In this document: piece after piece, positions 46,266 through 55,238 of the stretch | How the letters are laid out: every line of letters begins with the position of its first letter | Numbering within the stretch: the first letter of the stretch is position 1 | From: SIG714 sp964638675 | GTDB taxonomy: Bacteria; Bacillota; Clostridia; Oscillospirales; CAG-272 | Direction of reading: 5' to 3' | Assembly (NCBI GenBank): GCA_964638675.1 | Contig: CAZXAU010000010.1 | Location: forward strand, 1 to 64,000 | Length of the DNA: 64,000 bases | The notes under the pieces: model-generated | Database searches by the model: none | Told to the model about the DNA's origin: nothing | The model's input: the letters and a program-made list of their open reading frames with translations, nothing else | Position numbers and translations under genes: made by a program

Positions 46266-46688
46266 CTATCTCTCACCTCCAAAAAATCCGCTGTCTGAGG
46301 TCGTCGAATATATTGTATCGTCGAAGTTTATCGTTATCTTTCCTTCATCATCAGGCTTCGGAAGCATTGTTACGATCTCCTGCGATACTATATTCGGAAA
46401 TATCGGTATGTTCTCCTTTACCCTCTTATAATATCCGTCCGCATCGACCTCTATTATATACCTCTTTATAGGCTTCTCACCTTTCGACGGGTCGTTATAA
46501 TCCTCATCGTAAGAGGCAAGCTTGAACGGCCCCGCAAGTCCTGCATTGTTCGATACATCACTTTCTATAAGATATGTCGAGTCCCCCCTTTGCCCATACA
46601 CATTTACTATCGCATCCTTTATCGGTGATATTACTAAACCACTGAGAATCGTTACATTAAGATATCCGTAATTCTTTTCATTGTCCAT
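46266..46688 (-). CDS. Carboxypeptidase-regulatory-like domain protein, SleC prodomain-like
   Basis: 140 residues. A beta-sandwich of the carboxypeptidase regulatory type: GYLNVTILSGLVISPIKDA, VNVYGQRGDSTYLIESDVSNNAG is split as VNVYG then ESDVSNNAGL, and YIIEVDADGYY. No signal peptide. In clostridial SleC a comparable domain forms the N-terminal pro-region in front of SpoIID; here it is encoded alone and its TAG stop sits 1 nt before the next start. GAGAGG precedes the ATG. It is the first gene of a three-gene operon. Confidence 0.72.
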   Translation of the reverse strand: MDNEKNYGYLNVTILSGLVISPIKDAIVNVYGQRGDSTYLIESDVSNNAGLAGPFKLASYDEDYNDPSKGEKPIKRYIIEVDADGYYKRVKENIPIFPNIVSQEIVTMLPKPDDEGKITINFDDTIYSTTSDSGFFGGER

Positions 46689-46737
46689 ATGTTCGCCTCT
46701 CTTTTTTCTATGCTATCTCTACCATTATATGCTACCA

Positions 46738-46822
46738 TATCGCAATTGACACCTTCTTCTTTGAAAATGAAGAAATCTTCCTCTTTGAAAATGAGGAAAT
46801 CTTCTTCTTTAAAAAGAAGAAG
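46738..46822 (-). repeat. Three tandem covarying hairpins in the leader of the SleC-like operon
   Basis: In gene sense: CTTCTTCTTT/AAAGAAGAAG, then TCCTC/GAGGA, then TTCTTC/GAAGAA, the last two with the same ATTTTCAAA loop. The stem bases change together between units, which points to selection for pairing in RNA. A 90-residue ORF across it is repetitive (FKEEDF) and lacks start signals. Confidence 0.6.
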
Positions 46823-46889
46823 CGATAAACTTTCCTTAAATGGCTGAACTGAATAGGTAGTCATCCAACTTTTAGCTACGCTGAAAAAC

Positions 46890-46957
46890 AACCAAAAAGC
46901 GAACGCCGACGCAGATGAATGCAATCACTCATCGTACGTCGGCGTTCGCTCTTCGGT
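46890..46957 (-). terminator. Long inverted repeat, terminator-like, upstream of the SleC-like operon
   Basis: 22-nt arms around AGCGAACGCCGACG; the two departures from perfect pairing are G-U in minus-strand RNA and mismatches on the plus strand. The loop contains a further GATGA/TCATC stem. In the minus direction the arm ends in TTTTTGGTTGTTTTT, as expected for a terminator of the VWA operon. Confidence 0.65.
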
Positions 46958-46960
46958 TAT

Positions 46961-46988
46961 TTTTTTCAAACATATATGTTTGAAAAAA
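46961..46988. repeat. 28-bp perfect palindrome
   Basis: TTTTTTCAAACATA and TATGTTTGAAAAAA, directly next to the 46890-46957 inverted repeat. It may be a second terminator or the edge of an intergenic element. Confidence 0.6.
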
Positions 46989-47092
46989 TCGTATGACGGG
47001 AATATCAGTATAGCTATCCGTCTTGTCCGAAAATAAAGCTTTTGCCGAGGCTTTTCCCGAAAAGCCGGAAAAAACCATTAGATAAAGTAATA

Positions 47093-49690
47093 TTATCGGA
47101 TATTAAAAAACTGTTTAATATCACGCAACGAAAGCTTGCGCAGACCGATATCGATAAGCACGAGCAAACCAATAATAATACCTAAAGGAATCAGGAGATC
47201 ACGTGAATAATCGAAGGTTTTAGGCAGCAGAGACGATACGACATTTATATCGTCATTTGGCAGAAAGAGCTGTCCTGTTCCGTATGAGGTAAGACGGGAC
47301 ATAAGGGTCAGTCCATCTGATGAAAAGAGGTTATACTCTTTTTTGTAGTCGACTATCAGGTCATGTGATATGAAATCGATTTCTGAGCCATCGTCAAAAA
47401 GAGTGATCTTAAGATTGTAAACACCAACATTCGAGGTATCGATAAAGCCCGAATATATACCGGCGGCAATATTTGTTAGAGAAAGCTCGGTCAGTTTTGA
47501 ATCGCAGGTTATCTGGCATACAACTTCGCCGCTGTACTCATTTCCGGGAGTCTCTACGGTAATCTGAGTCTGATTACCGATATCCGAAAACAGGAGATTA
47601 AGCGAAGATGAAGTCGGAATCTTGCTGAGTGTGGTGCTGACAAGACGTTTGGTAATCTCCTTTCCGTCATCAGTGTAATACCATTCACCAGAGCAGAAGC
47701 CGTAAGTATCAGACATAAAGGAAGCAACGATTCCATCGCCACGATTTATGCAGGCAAATATAGGATCACCATCAGTCGAAGTGAGATATGCAGTGGCACC
47801 GTCCTTGAGTTTACTGCCGATATAACCGTTGAGAACAGGAATTGTTTCATCAACAAATCCTGAGGAGATCGGGTGGAGCTTGTTGATCACAGGCTTTGTT
47901 GTTTCACGAATAAACGGGTTGACAGTAACAAGCTTGGCATCACTGAGCATAATATCAGGGAGATCGACAGCGTAGGAAACATAATAGAACGAACCGCCGC
48001 CGAGAGCCGACATTTCCTCAAGAATGTAAGAATTGTAGGAAAGACCGATTGTAGAAACGGTAATTCCCTCACTGTACATCTTAGACACAATATCGTAGTA
48101 TCCGCTGTCAAAAGGTTCACCGTCAGACAGGAAAATGACATGACGGGCTGTGGCGTCAGACTTTGAAAGCTCTTCATAAGCAAGCGCAAGCGGCGGAGAG
48201 TACGACGTTCCCGAACCTGCCTCAAGTTCGGATATACGGCGTTTGATAATATCCTTATTGGCATCGGTCGCAGGAAGCAATTCGCTTGTGAGGGTGGCAG
48301 TAGAACAAAAGGAGATCACACCGACGTAATCGGTGGAATTAAGCGAATCGGTACACATTATAGCTCCCTCTTTAGCCAGAGGAAGGTTCATCTGATTGAG
48401 AACCATACTTCGTGAACGGTCGATAACTAGCATAAGCGCAACCGAAGATTCCTCATCCGGCTTTTCGTATTCAAGATCAACGGGGAGAAGCTCCTCATAA
48501 CCATTGCCTTTCATATTTCCGAAAGAATAGGTAGAAGTTCCGCCGATAGTCAGAAGTGTTCTGCCGTATTTTGATACATAAGTGTCGAGGATCTTATCAT
48601 AACCATCGGGAAAATTTGCGGCGTCAACATTGACGAGGACGACTTCATCATATTGACAAAGCTCGCTGAAAGTCTTTGGAGCATTGCGAGGAGTCAGAAG
48701 AGTAACCGAATAATCGTCACGAAGCAACTGCCTGAGATTTGAAGCATCCGAAAAAGAATCGGCAATCAGAAGGACAGAAGGCTTGCCCTTGACATTCACA
48801 CTGACAGAAGCGGTGTTGTTGATTGGGGATCTATCCTCACCTCCGAAAAGAGTCAAGGTGAAAACACGGTTTCCGCCCTCAGTGGGGGCAATATCAAACT
48901 CAAATAAATTGCTTCCCTCTTCGAGATCGCAGGAAAAGGTGCCGGAATATTTTCCGTTCTCACGCAAAATCATAGTGGAAACGGCGGGGTAAGAACTGTC
49001 GATCTGTGCAATAAAATGAATATCTTCGCCGTAATATACACCGTCAGATGCAGAAAGTGAGGTAAGCTGAATTTCCTTTCCGATATTCGCAGACGAATCA
49101 AAGTATACGGCATCAAGACGAATGCCCTGAGAGGCGAGATACCTTGCACTTTCAGCGGCATCGTTGTCAGTTTGCAGACCGTCAGTTAAAAGAATTATTC
49201 GCTTTCCACGGTCATCCGGCATAAGAGAAGCGGCATATTCTATGGCGGACGATATATCGCTCGCATCAGTGATAAGTGTGTCTGAGTTACCGCCATTTCC
49301 GTTTTTTTCTCCGACGAGCGATAGATCGGACGAAACAAAAGAATTTGAAGCAAACGCTACAGTTTTGACCTCAGTGCCGTTGGAACTTACAGAGTCGGCA
49401 AGTTCTGCGGCATAGCTTATCATATCGGCTTGCAGATCTTTTGTGCTATCGGACAGATCGACAAGTATAACAACACTGTACATATCCGAACGGCTGACAA
49501 TACTCATGCCGGCAATGACAAAGCAGAGCAGGGTGAGAGCAATTGAGCGGATAACTGCAGCGGCAGTGCGGCGGAATGTAAATCTGCTCGTGCAGGAGAT
49601 AACAAAAAACGGGATAAGTGTAATGGCAAGAGATGGTATGATCAGAAATAAAAACTGAGGATGAGTGAATATGATATCAATATTGTTCAT
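47093..49690 (-). CDS. Membrane protein with two von Willebrand factor A domains
   Basis: About 865 residues from ATG 49688-49690, preceded by a GGGGGG run; it overlaps the upstream VWA gene by 14 bp. Two N-terminal membrane spans (about 8-30 and 42-64), a first VWA with MIDAS-type VILVDLSDSTKD, a glutamine-amidotransferase-like segment, a second VWA with LVIDRSRSMV and LSDGEPF, and a C-terminal span (about 838-858). It is the last gene of the MoxR-DUF58-VWA operon. Such proteins are thought to be assembled or remodelled by MoxR ATPases; the process served here is unknown. Confidence 0.85.
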   Translation of the reverse strand: MNNIDIIFTHPQFLFLIIPSLAITLIPFFVISCTSRFTFRRTAAAVIRSIALTLLCFVIAGMSIVSRSDMYSVVILVDLSDSTKDLQADMISYAAELADSVSSNGTEVKTVAFASNSFVSSDLSLVGEKNGNGGNSDTLITDASDISSAIEYAASLMPDDRGKRIILLTDGLQTDNDAAESARYLASQGIRLDAVYFDSSANIGKEIQLTSLSASDGVYYGEDIHFIAQIDSSYPAVSTMILRENGKYSGTFSCDLEEGSNLFEFDIAPTEGGNRVFTLTLFGGEDRSPINNTASVSVNVKGKPSVLLIADSFSDASNLRQLLRDDYSVTLLTPRNAPKTFSELCQYDEVVLVNVDAANFPDGYDKILDTYVSKYGRTLLTIGGTSTYSFGNMKGNGYEELLPVDLEYEKPDEESSVALMLVIDRSRSMVLNQMNLPLAKEGAIMCTDSLNSTDYVGVISFCSTATLTSELLPATDANKDIIKRRISELEAGSGTSYSPPLALAYEELSKSDATARHVIFLSDGEPFDSGYYDIVSKMYSEGITVSTIGLSYNSYILEEMSALGGGSFYYVSYAVDLPDIMLSDAKLVTVNPFIRETTKPVINKLHPISSGFVDETIPVLNGYIGSKLKDGATAYLTSTDGDPIFACINRGDGIVASFMSDTYGFCSGEWYYTDDGKEITKRLVSTTLSKIPTSSSLNLLFSDIGNQTQITVETPGNEYSGEVVCQITCDSKLTELSLTNIAAGIYSGFIDTSNVGVYNLKITLFDDGSEIDFISHDLIVDYKKEYNLFSSDGLTLMSRLTSYGTGQLFLPNDDINVVSSLLPKTFDYSRDLLIPLGIIIGLLVLIDIGLRKLSLRDIKQFFNIR

Positions 49691-51533
49691 AACAGTACAC
49701 CCCCCATTCAATAAGTAATGCGACAAGCAGAGCAACAGCAACGAAGAACGAGATCTCGCTCAATGCTCCGACCGAACTTGCGTTTCCGCTCAAGTCTTCC
49801 ATATCATAAGGAATAACAGGAAGTGATTGCAGGTCGGGCAAAGAGAATTCACCAACCGGAATGTGTGAGTAAAACTCTGCCGCTTCGCCCTGCTCTTCAC
49901 CGATAAGACCTACACAGCTGTAAATTCCCACCTTATCGGGAACATATTCCAGAGATCTCGGATTGTGATCAAGTATGTATTTTTCTCCGTCAGGATCTGT
50001 AATATTCAGCGAAATGCAACCTGCAGGCCTTGATACAGTCAGCGGATAACCGAGCGAAACATCTCTTGATGAGACAAATTCGGGTGAGGAAAATGATATT
50101 ATCTCGTTAAGAAGCGGAATAAAATAAGGCTTGAGTGCAATATTGCTGTCGTGAAGGTCAAAGGCAAAAACGGTGTGAGTGTAGCCCGATTGATAAGACT
50201 TGACGGCAAGAACCGGGTTTTCGTCAGCATACAGCAGAACATCCCAGCTTGCATTGGCAAGTAGCTTTTTGTATTCTATAAGCATTGTCGAATCATAAAC
50301 AAAGCGCGAGCCGATACCGCTTGAGCAATCGCTGTTGTATTTAACCTCGATTTGTTCTGAGAGCTGCTGCGCAAATGTTATTCCGTTTGGCAGTTTCTCA
50401 CAGCCCAAAAATATGGACGATCCGTCAGACGGAATTATTTTCGGATTGACACCGTCAAATATATAGATATCATATCCTTCAAGCGGTTCAGCCTCCTCGT
50501 CATCGGGCAATGACGAAAGTCGTGTTACACTGCAATTCCCTATGACCGAAAGTGCATTGTCAAGATAAAACGTCGAGCTTCCGACAAGAAGAATTGTCTT
50601 GTTGCGGCTTTCATAATTCAGAAGAATATAACTGTTATCCTCTGCAATGGCATCCTCCTGCTCGATAAATATCTCAGCCTTGCCGAAGGAGGTCAGCTCT
50701 TCTTTGAAAACAGCCTCGTAAGTTTCGCTGCTGTCATTCAGTTCGACCTTGACAGCATCGACAACCTTATCATCGATACGCAGACCGACAACAATACTGC
50801 CTTCCACAAAAGTGCTTGAGAGCGTTCCGTGGAATTCACAAATGCCCGACTTATCTGAATAGTATGTAAGAGATTCGAGTGAAATATTGCCGACATCAGA
50901 AGAGGAAGAGAGATTAACAAGTCTGACCCTGTCTGCCGAATTCCCTTCTACGCAATCAATATCGGTATAAATATAAACCTCGGGACTTTTTGAATTCATG
51001 GAAAGCTCGCCTGCAAGCTCAAATGACTTTTCAAAGTCACAGCTGCCAATAGTGCATGAGAGATTTTTTATCGCAAGGTCGATCTCACCACGGGAAGACG
51101 ATTTTTTGAGAACGCAGATCGGATCTGACGATGCCGATATAATGCTGACAGTATGTCCGTAGTTGACCTCTCCCGACATATTTTCAAGCTCTTTTATAGC
51201 TTTTTCAAACCGGGTAGTCCCGTCTTTATCAGGCGTCATCATGCTTGCCGAAGAGTCAACGATCAGGATATAATCCTTATTGGGAAAATCGGTCAGAGCA
51301 GGACGTGAAACAAGAAACGCCCCGAGACAGATTGCAAGAAGACGCAGCAAAAAAAGCAGTATTTTATTAAATCTGCTTATGGGAAGCCTTTTTTTATTGA
51401 ATTTTTCACTGAGCTTCCAGATGTAAGTTGAAGATACTTTCTTATCCTCACGGTGTGCCTTAATAAGATATATAATAACCAATACAGGCAAACAGAGAAT
51501 CAGAAGCATTCCCCATGGATTTAAAAAATTCAT
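49677..51533 (-). CDS. BatA-type membrane protein with VWA domain
   Basis: 618 residues. The N-terminal BatA domain (FLNPWGMLLILCLPVLVIIY is its start, then a second span near 55-80) leads to a VWA domain with MIDAS motif LIVDSSASMMT (DxSxS). The middle and C-terminal parts are extracytoplasmic beta-rich, closing with one membrane span (about 593-613). The start overlaps the DUF58 stop as ATGA, so it is coupled. BatA/BatB proteins are best known from Bacteroides aerotolerance loci, but homologous operons occur widely with unclear roles. Confidence 0.87.
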   Translation of the reverse strand: MNFLNPWGMLLILCLPVLVIIYLIKAHREDKKVSSTYIWKLSEKFNKKRLPISRFNKILLFLLRLLAICLGAFLVSRPALTDFPNKDYILIVDSSASMMTPDKDGTTRFEKAIKELENMSGEVNYGHTVSIISASSDPICVLKKSSSRGEIDLAIKNLSCTIGSCDFEKSFELAGELSMNSKSPEVYIYTDIDCVEGNSADRVRLVNLSSSSDVGNISLESLTYYSDKSGICEFHGTLSSTFVEGSIVVGLRIDDKVVDAVKVELNDSSETYEAVFKEELTSFGKAEIFIEQEDAIAEDNSYILLNYESRNKTILLVGSSTFYLDNALSVIGNCSVTRLSSLPDDEEAEPLEGYDIYIFDGVNPKIIPSDGSSIFLGCEKLPNGITFAQQLSEQIEVKYNSDCSSGIGSRFVYDSTMLIEYKKLLANASWDVLLYADENPVLAVKSYQSGYTHTVFAFDLHDSNIALKPYFIPLLNEIISFSSPEFVSSRDVSLGYPLTVSRPAGCISLNITDPDGEKYILDHNPRSLEYVPDKVGIYSCVGLIGEEQGEAAEFYSHIPVGEFSLPDLQSLPVIPYDMEDLSGNASSVGALSEISFFVAVALLVALLIEWGVYCYEQY

Positions 51534-52426
51534 TTTATCAGTCCTTCGTTTACAGCACTTGTGAAGAGAATTTTCTCTACAGACTCATCCGAGCAAAGCG
51601 AAATAAACCTGATTTTTCGTGATGAACAAAATGATTTGATATCATTCAAATACCAGGCAAGTGCCTTTTCATATGCTTTGAGTGATGAACGGGTAATATC
51701 GGCACGGTAATTTCTTGTATCATCTTCAACGATCGATTCACTGTCAAGCATATTGAGCTTACCCGAAAGAGCAGGGGTAATTTCATCGCGTGAAAGGATC
51801 TGAATAAGGCAGACTTCCCTTTTGTTGTACAAAAGCCTATCAGCTGCACCTTTCCAATCACAATCGGTCAGAAAATCGGAAATAATGAAAGAAATTCCGT
51901 CGCCGTAACCGAGCTTTTCACAGCTTTCGATTGCCGATAGAATATCGGTCTGCCCCTGAAATTTAACACCGTTCAATTTATCTGCAGCAGAATAAAAGGA
52001 ATCTCTGCCCGTGAAAGGTCGGCAAAGCTCCTCGCATTTGTCCCCCTGCATGAGATTCAGTGATACCCTGTCGGACGACAGAACGGCAAGATAAGCAAGT
52101 GCGGCACAAAGTCGAAGGGCGGTATATCCCTTGTTCACTTTTCCCCAGTTCATAGATGCAGAGCCGTCAATATATATCTTATGGTGTAGCTGTCTTTCAT
52201 CGACAAACAGCTTGATAAAAAGTTTGTCGAATCTGGCATAAAGATTCGTATCGATATCCCTAAGATCATCCCCGGGAATATATTCACGGTATTCGGCGAA
52301 TTCCATAGAATGACCGTACGCATTCGATTGTCTGTTTCCTCCGAACAGACCGCCCAATGCTTTTTCGACACAAAGGTCATGACCTTCAAGCATAGAGAGA
52401 AAATCGCCGTCTATAATAGCTTTCAT
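51530..52426 (-). CDS. DUF58 domain protein
   Basis: 298 residues, soluble. The DUF58 signature is present: FAEYREYIPGDDLRDIDTNLYAR, quoted by its family core REYxPGDDxRxIDWxxxAR, followed by a VWA-like fold with IDGSASMNWG. It lies between moxR and the BatA-type gene, the usual position. DUF58 proteins are presumed adaptor partners of MoxR ATPases; biochemical function is unknown. Confidence 0.9.
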   Translation of the reverse strand: MKAIIDGDFLSMLEGHDLCVEKALGGLFGGNRQSNAYGHSMEFAEYREYIPGDDLRDIDTNLYARFDKLFIKLFVDERQLHHKIYIDGSASMNWGKVNKGYTALRLCAALAYLAVLSSDRVSLNLMQGDKCEELCRPFTGRDSFYSAADKLNGVKFQGQTDILSAIESCEKLGYGDGISFIISDFLTDCDWKGAADRLLYNKREVCLIQILSRDEITPALSGKLNMLDSESIVEDDTRNYRADITRSSLKAYEKALAWYLNDIKSFCSSRKIRFISLCSDESVEKILFTSAVNEGLIK

Positions 52427-52476
52427 ATGTTTAACTCACATTACAGATCAAAAATTGTTATCCGTTATCGCCGATC

Positions 52477-53517
52477 TTATTTTTTCTTTTTACCTTCGGT
52501 AAATTTACCATCGGTAAATGACGAAAAAACACTCTTTTTTGTACCGACAGCCGCAATAAGCTTTTCTATTATATCATCGGGGCTGAGTCTTTCGCTGATT
52601 GCAGTAAAACTCAGCTTGATACGGTGACGAAGCACCGGCAGAGCAAGAGAATTGATATCATCGAACGAAAGATTATACCGTCCGTCCATCAGTGCACGAA
52701 CTTTTCCTGCGGTAATAAGTGCCTGTGCGGCACGGGGGCTTGCTCCGAATCTTATATAATTTTTTGTAACATCGGGAGAGGAAGAAAGCTCGGGATGGGT
52801 AGCTGAAACCAATCTTACGACATAATCGAGTACATCATCCATAACAAGTATTTCTTTGGCAGATTCACGCATACGCAACAGATCTTCTCCGGAAAGAATT
52901 GCCTGTGCAGTTTCCTGCATAGTTTTCTGCGTCATATTGACTATCGCCTTAAGCTCGTTATTGCCGGGGAATGTAACAATAAGCTTGAACATAAAACGGT
53001 CGGTCTGTGCCTCGGGCAGTGAATATGTACCGTCCTGCTCAATTGGGTTCTGTGTTGCAAGGACAAAAAAGGGTTCTTCAAGTCTGTATGTGGCACCGCT
53101 TGCCGTCACTGTATGCTCCTGCATCGCCTCAAGAAGTGCCGACTGTGTTTTCGGAGTTGCTCTGTTGATCTCATCGGCGAGAATAATGTTGCTGAAGATA
53201 GGACCTTTGCGGAAAAATATCTTATTTCCCCCGTTTATATCCTTCTCTATGACATTTGTACCTGTGACATCGGCAGGCATCAGGTCGGGCGTAAACTGTA
53301 TACGTGAGAACGGAAGCTCAAATACCCTCCCGAGAGAGCGTACAAGTCTTGTTTTTCCGACACCGGGAACGCCTTCCAAAAGCACATTTCCCCCCGCAAT
53401 CAGGGCAATCACCGTATTTTTTACAGTCTCCTCCTGACCTACGACATCCTTCGCTATTTCATTAATTATCAAATCGCATTTTTCACTGAAAAAAGCTATA
53501 TCCTTTTCGTTAACCAT
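52477..53517 (-). CDS. MoxR family AAA+ ATPase
   Basis: 346 residues. Walker A is GVPGVGKTRLV, Walker B ILADEINRATPKTQSALLEAM (family text DEINRAxPKxQSALLEAM), sensor 1 FVLATQNPIEQDGTYSLPEA (ATQNPxExxGTYxLPEAQ). MoxR ATPases act as chaperones for VWA-containing proteins. The C-terminus is Lys-rich and contains two near-identical FTEGK/FTDGK units. It is the second gene of the operon that starts at 55099. Confidence 0.93.
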   Translation of the reverse strand: MVNEKDIAFFSEKCDLIINEIAKDVVGQEETVKNTVIALIAGGNVLLEGVPGVGKTRLVRSLGRVFELPFSRIQFTPDLMPADVTGTNVIEKDINGGNKIFFRKGPIFSNIILADEINRATPKTQSALLEAMQEHTVTASGATYRLEEPFFVLATQNPIEQDGTYSLPEAQTDRFMFKLIVTFPGNNELKAIVNMTQKTMQETAQAILSGEDLLRMRESAKEILVMDDVLDYVVRLVSATHPELSSSPDVTKNYIRFGASPRAAQALITAGKVRALMDGRYNLSFDDINSLALPVLRHRIKLSFTAISERLSPDDIIEKLIAAVGTKKSVFSSFTDGKFTEGKKKK

Positions 53518-53590
53518 TTCTTATACTAAACCTGCTGACTTTTTGAAGTGCAGTATTTCCCTTAAATTATTTATAAAACATTTTTATATT

Positions 53591-55099
53591 TCAATATTTC
53601 AATATTGCTTCAAAATATGCATCCATAAGCTGTCTGTCGGCGTCTGAAAGAAGTCCGTTTTTCAATGCTCTGCAATATTCATCATAATAAAGTGAAATGA
53701 CATCGCCGTATTTTACGCTTCCCGAGATCGGGTCATATATCTGTTCGAGCATTTTTCCGGGAATAAGCTCGCCGCCATCACCGCCGCCGGCAGTATCATC
53801 GCCGCCTTCTCCAGGTTTATCTCCCTCACCTTCGCCGGGTTTGTCGCCTTCGCCTTCTCCGGGTTTATCTCCTTCACCGTCTCCCGGCTTTTCGCCTTCA
53901 CCTTCACCCTCGCCTGTCTGATTGGCACCGCCAGGCTCCTTCTCGCCGTCCTCGCCCTCCTGGGGCTCACCTTCGCCTTCTCCCGGCTCGGGCTTTTTTT
54001 CGCCTTCGAGCAGTTCATCTTTTGCATCGGAAAGAAGTTTATCAAGCTTTTTCGCTTCATCTTCAAGCTTTTTCTGATCGTCAAGTGCCTTGTTTATATC
54101 TTCTTCGGCTTTATCAAGTGCTTCGTCTGACGGCACTTTATCAAGCTTCTCGGCAAGGTATGCGAGAGCATCGTGCAGTTCGTCACCTTCTTTGGTTTCG
54201 GACTCGGCAAGCGAATCTCTGATATTGTCTGCAAGCTCCTTTTTCAGATCCGGATCTTCACCCAGCTTGTTTTTCAGGTCATCTATAGCTTCGCTTACCT
54301 TGTTTTTATCGCCTTTACTTATCGCTTCCCCGAGCTTTGAAGTGAGCTCGTGATTCTGAAGCGATTGACCGATCTCATCCTTTGTTATGGCATCGTCCAT
54401 GATCTTATCGATCTCATTCCGTGTATGAGAAATGCTTGATATATTATCGAGCTTTGAATCTGATTTTTTAAGTTCGCTCTCAAGCTTATCGATCTGATCG
54501 TTCAGCTTTTTGTCAAGCTCCTCTTTATTATCAGATTTTTCTACCTCCTTGCGGAGGTCTTCTATAAGATCTTTTATAACCTCCTGCCTGAAAATTTCTT
54601 CTTCTCTGTCTTCGGCATTTGACGGTACATCAAACAGATCATACGGAATGAAAAGAGTGCCGAGTGCAAGTATTACGCAAAGCATACAAGAAAGTATTTC
54701 TTTTGTTTTTATATGGCTGACAAGAGACCTTCCGGAAAGCTCCTTCATCCGCTTCAGTGTGTCATTTCTCTGTATGTCTGCCATCTGTGAGGTATCATCC
54801 TTATATTCGTACATCGTACCGACACGTTCCTGCATTCCAAGCTCATCGATCCGCCTTGCTATACGTTTTTTTGTCGGGTAAAAAGCAAGTGCAAACACGA
54901 CGATCGATGATATGACAAATACAGCTGAACAAAGCAGTACCGTAATCACAGCCGGCAATTCATTACCAACCAAATGATAAACAAGCGAAAATAATAAAAG
55001 AAAGAGAAACGCTGACGAAATTCCGAAAAGAAAGGCACGTATAACTCCTTCTGCTGTCAATCTTATCTTAAATTTACGAAATAATTTGCTGTAATCCAT
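53591..55099 (-). CDS. Coiled-coil membrane protein with Gly/Glu/Pro repeat, operon leader
   Basis: About 502 residues from ATG 55097-55099 (MDYSKLFRKFKIRL); a second in-frame ATG 12 nt upstream is the fixed end of repeat R3. Two N-terminal membrane spans (about 20-70) and a third near 140-160, then a long charged coiled coil (about 180-370), a tandem repeat built on GEGDKPGE (53810-53930, 24-bp DNA units), and a conserved-looking C-terminal 70 residues. I do not recognise the family. Its place before moxR suggests a membrane scaffold for that system, which is inference. Confidence 0.75.
   Translation of the reverse strand: MDYSKLFRKFKIRLTAEGVIRAFLFGISSAFLFLLLFSLVYHLVGNELPAVITVLLCSAVFVISSIVVFALAFYPTKKRIARRIDELGMQERVGTMYEYKDDTSQMADIQRNDTLKRMKELSGRSLVSHIKTKEILSCMLCVILALGTLFIPYDLFDVPSNAEDREEEIFRQEVIKDLIEDLRKEVEKSDNKEELDKKLNDQIDKLESELKKSDSKLDNISSISHTRNEIDKIMDDAITKDEIGQSLQNHELTSKLGEAISKGDKNKVSEAIDDLKNKLGEDPDLKKELADNIRDSLAESETKEGDELHDALAYLAEKLDKVPSDEALDKAEEDINKALDDQKKLEDEAKKLDKLLSDAKDELLEGEKKPEPGEGEGEPQEGEDGEKEPGGANQTGEGEGEGEKPGDGEGDKPGEGEGDKPGEGEGDKPGEGGDDTAGGGDGGELIPGKMLEQIYDPISGSVKYGDVISLYYDEYCRALKNGLLSDADRQLMDAYFEAILKY
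53810..53930 (-). repeat. In-gene 24-bp tandem repeat (GEGDKPGE)
   Basis: About four imperfect 24-bp units, in frame, encoding a Gly/Glu/Lys/Pro linker. Such arrays change length by slippage without frameshift. Confidence 0.75.
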
Positions 55100-55108
55100 T
55101 TTTATAAC

Positions 55109-55238
55109 CATAGCTTTCGCTTTACGAAAGCTTCCTTTCTTTCGGAATTGGGGCTGGTTTTGCGAGGCAAAATCGCCGCCGCGACGGTGACGAAAGCCAC
55201 AAAACGCCGTTTGAAAGATTTATCTTTCAAACTTATCT
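55109..55238 (-). repeat. Dispersed structured repeat, copy R3 (upstream of the Bat-like operon)
   Basis: In gene sense: AAGGAGATAA, the 11-bp palindrome GTTTGAAAGAT/ATCTTTCAAAC, GTGGC-TTTC-GTCAC (G-U pair in RNA, A-C mismatch on the other strand), TTTTGC-CTC-GCAAAA, GAAAGGAAG and AGCTTTCG-TAAAG-CGAAAGCT, ending in ATG 12 nt before the start codon. Confidence 0.9.

Noticed and set aside
46652..46924. 90-residue ORF with FKEEDF repeats
   Set aside because: No ribosome binding site, and the repeats are explained by covarying RNA hairpins on the same strand.
53697..53921. Plus-strand Pro/Ser-rich ORF and possible CRISPR-like array
   Set aside because: It is the antisense of the in-frame GEGDKPGE tandem repeat; units are 24 bp with no unique spacers.
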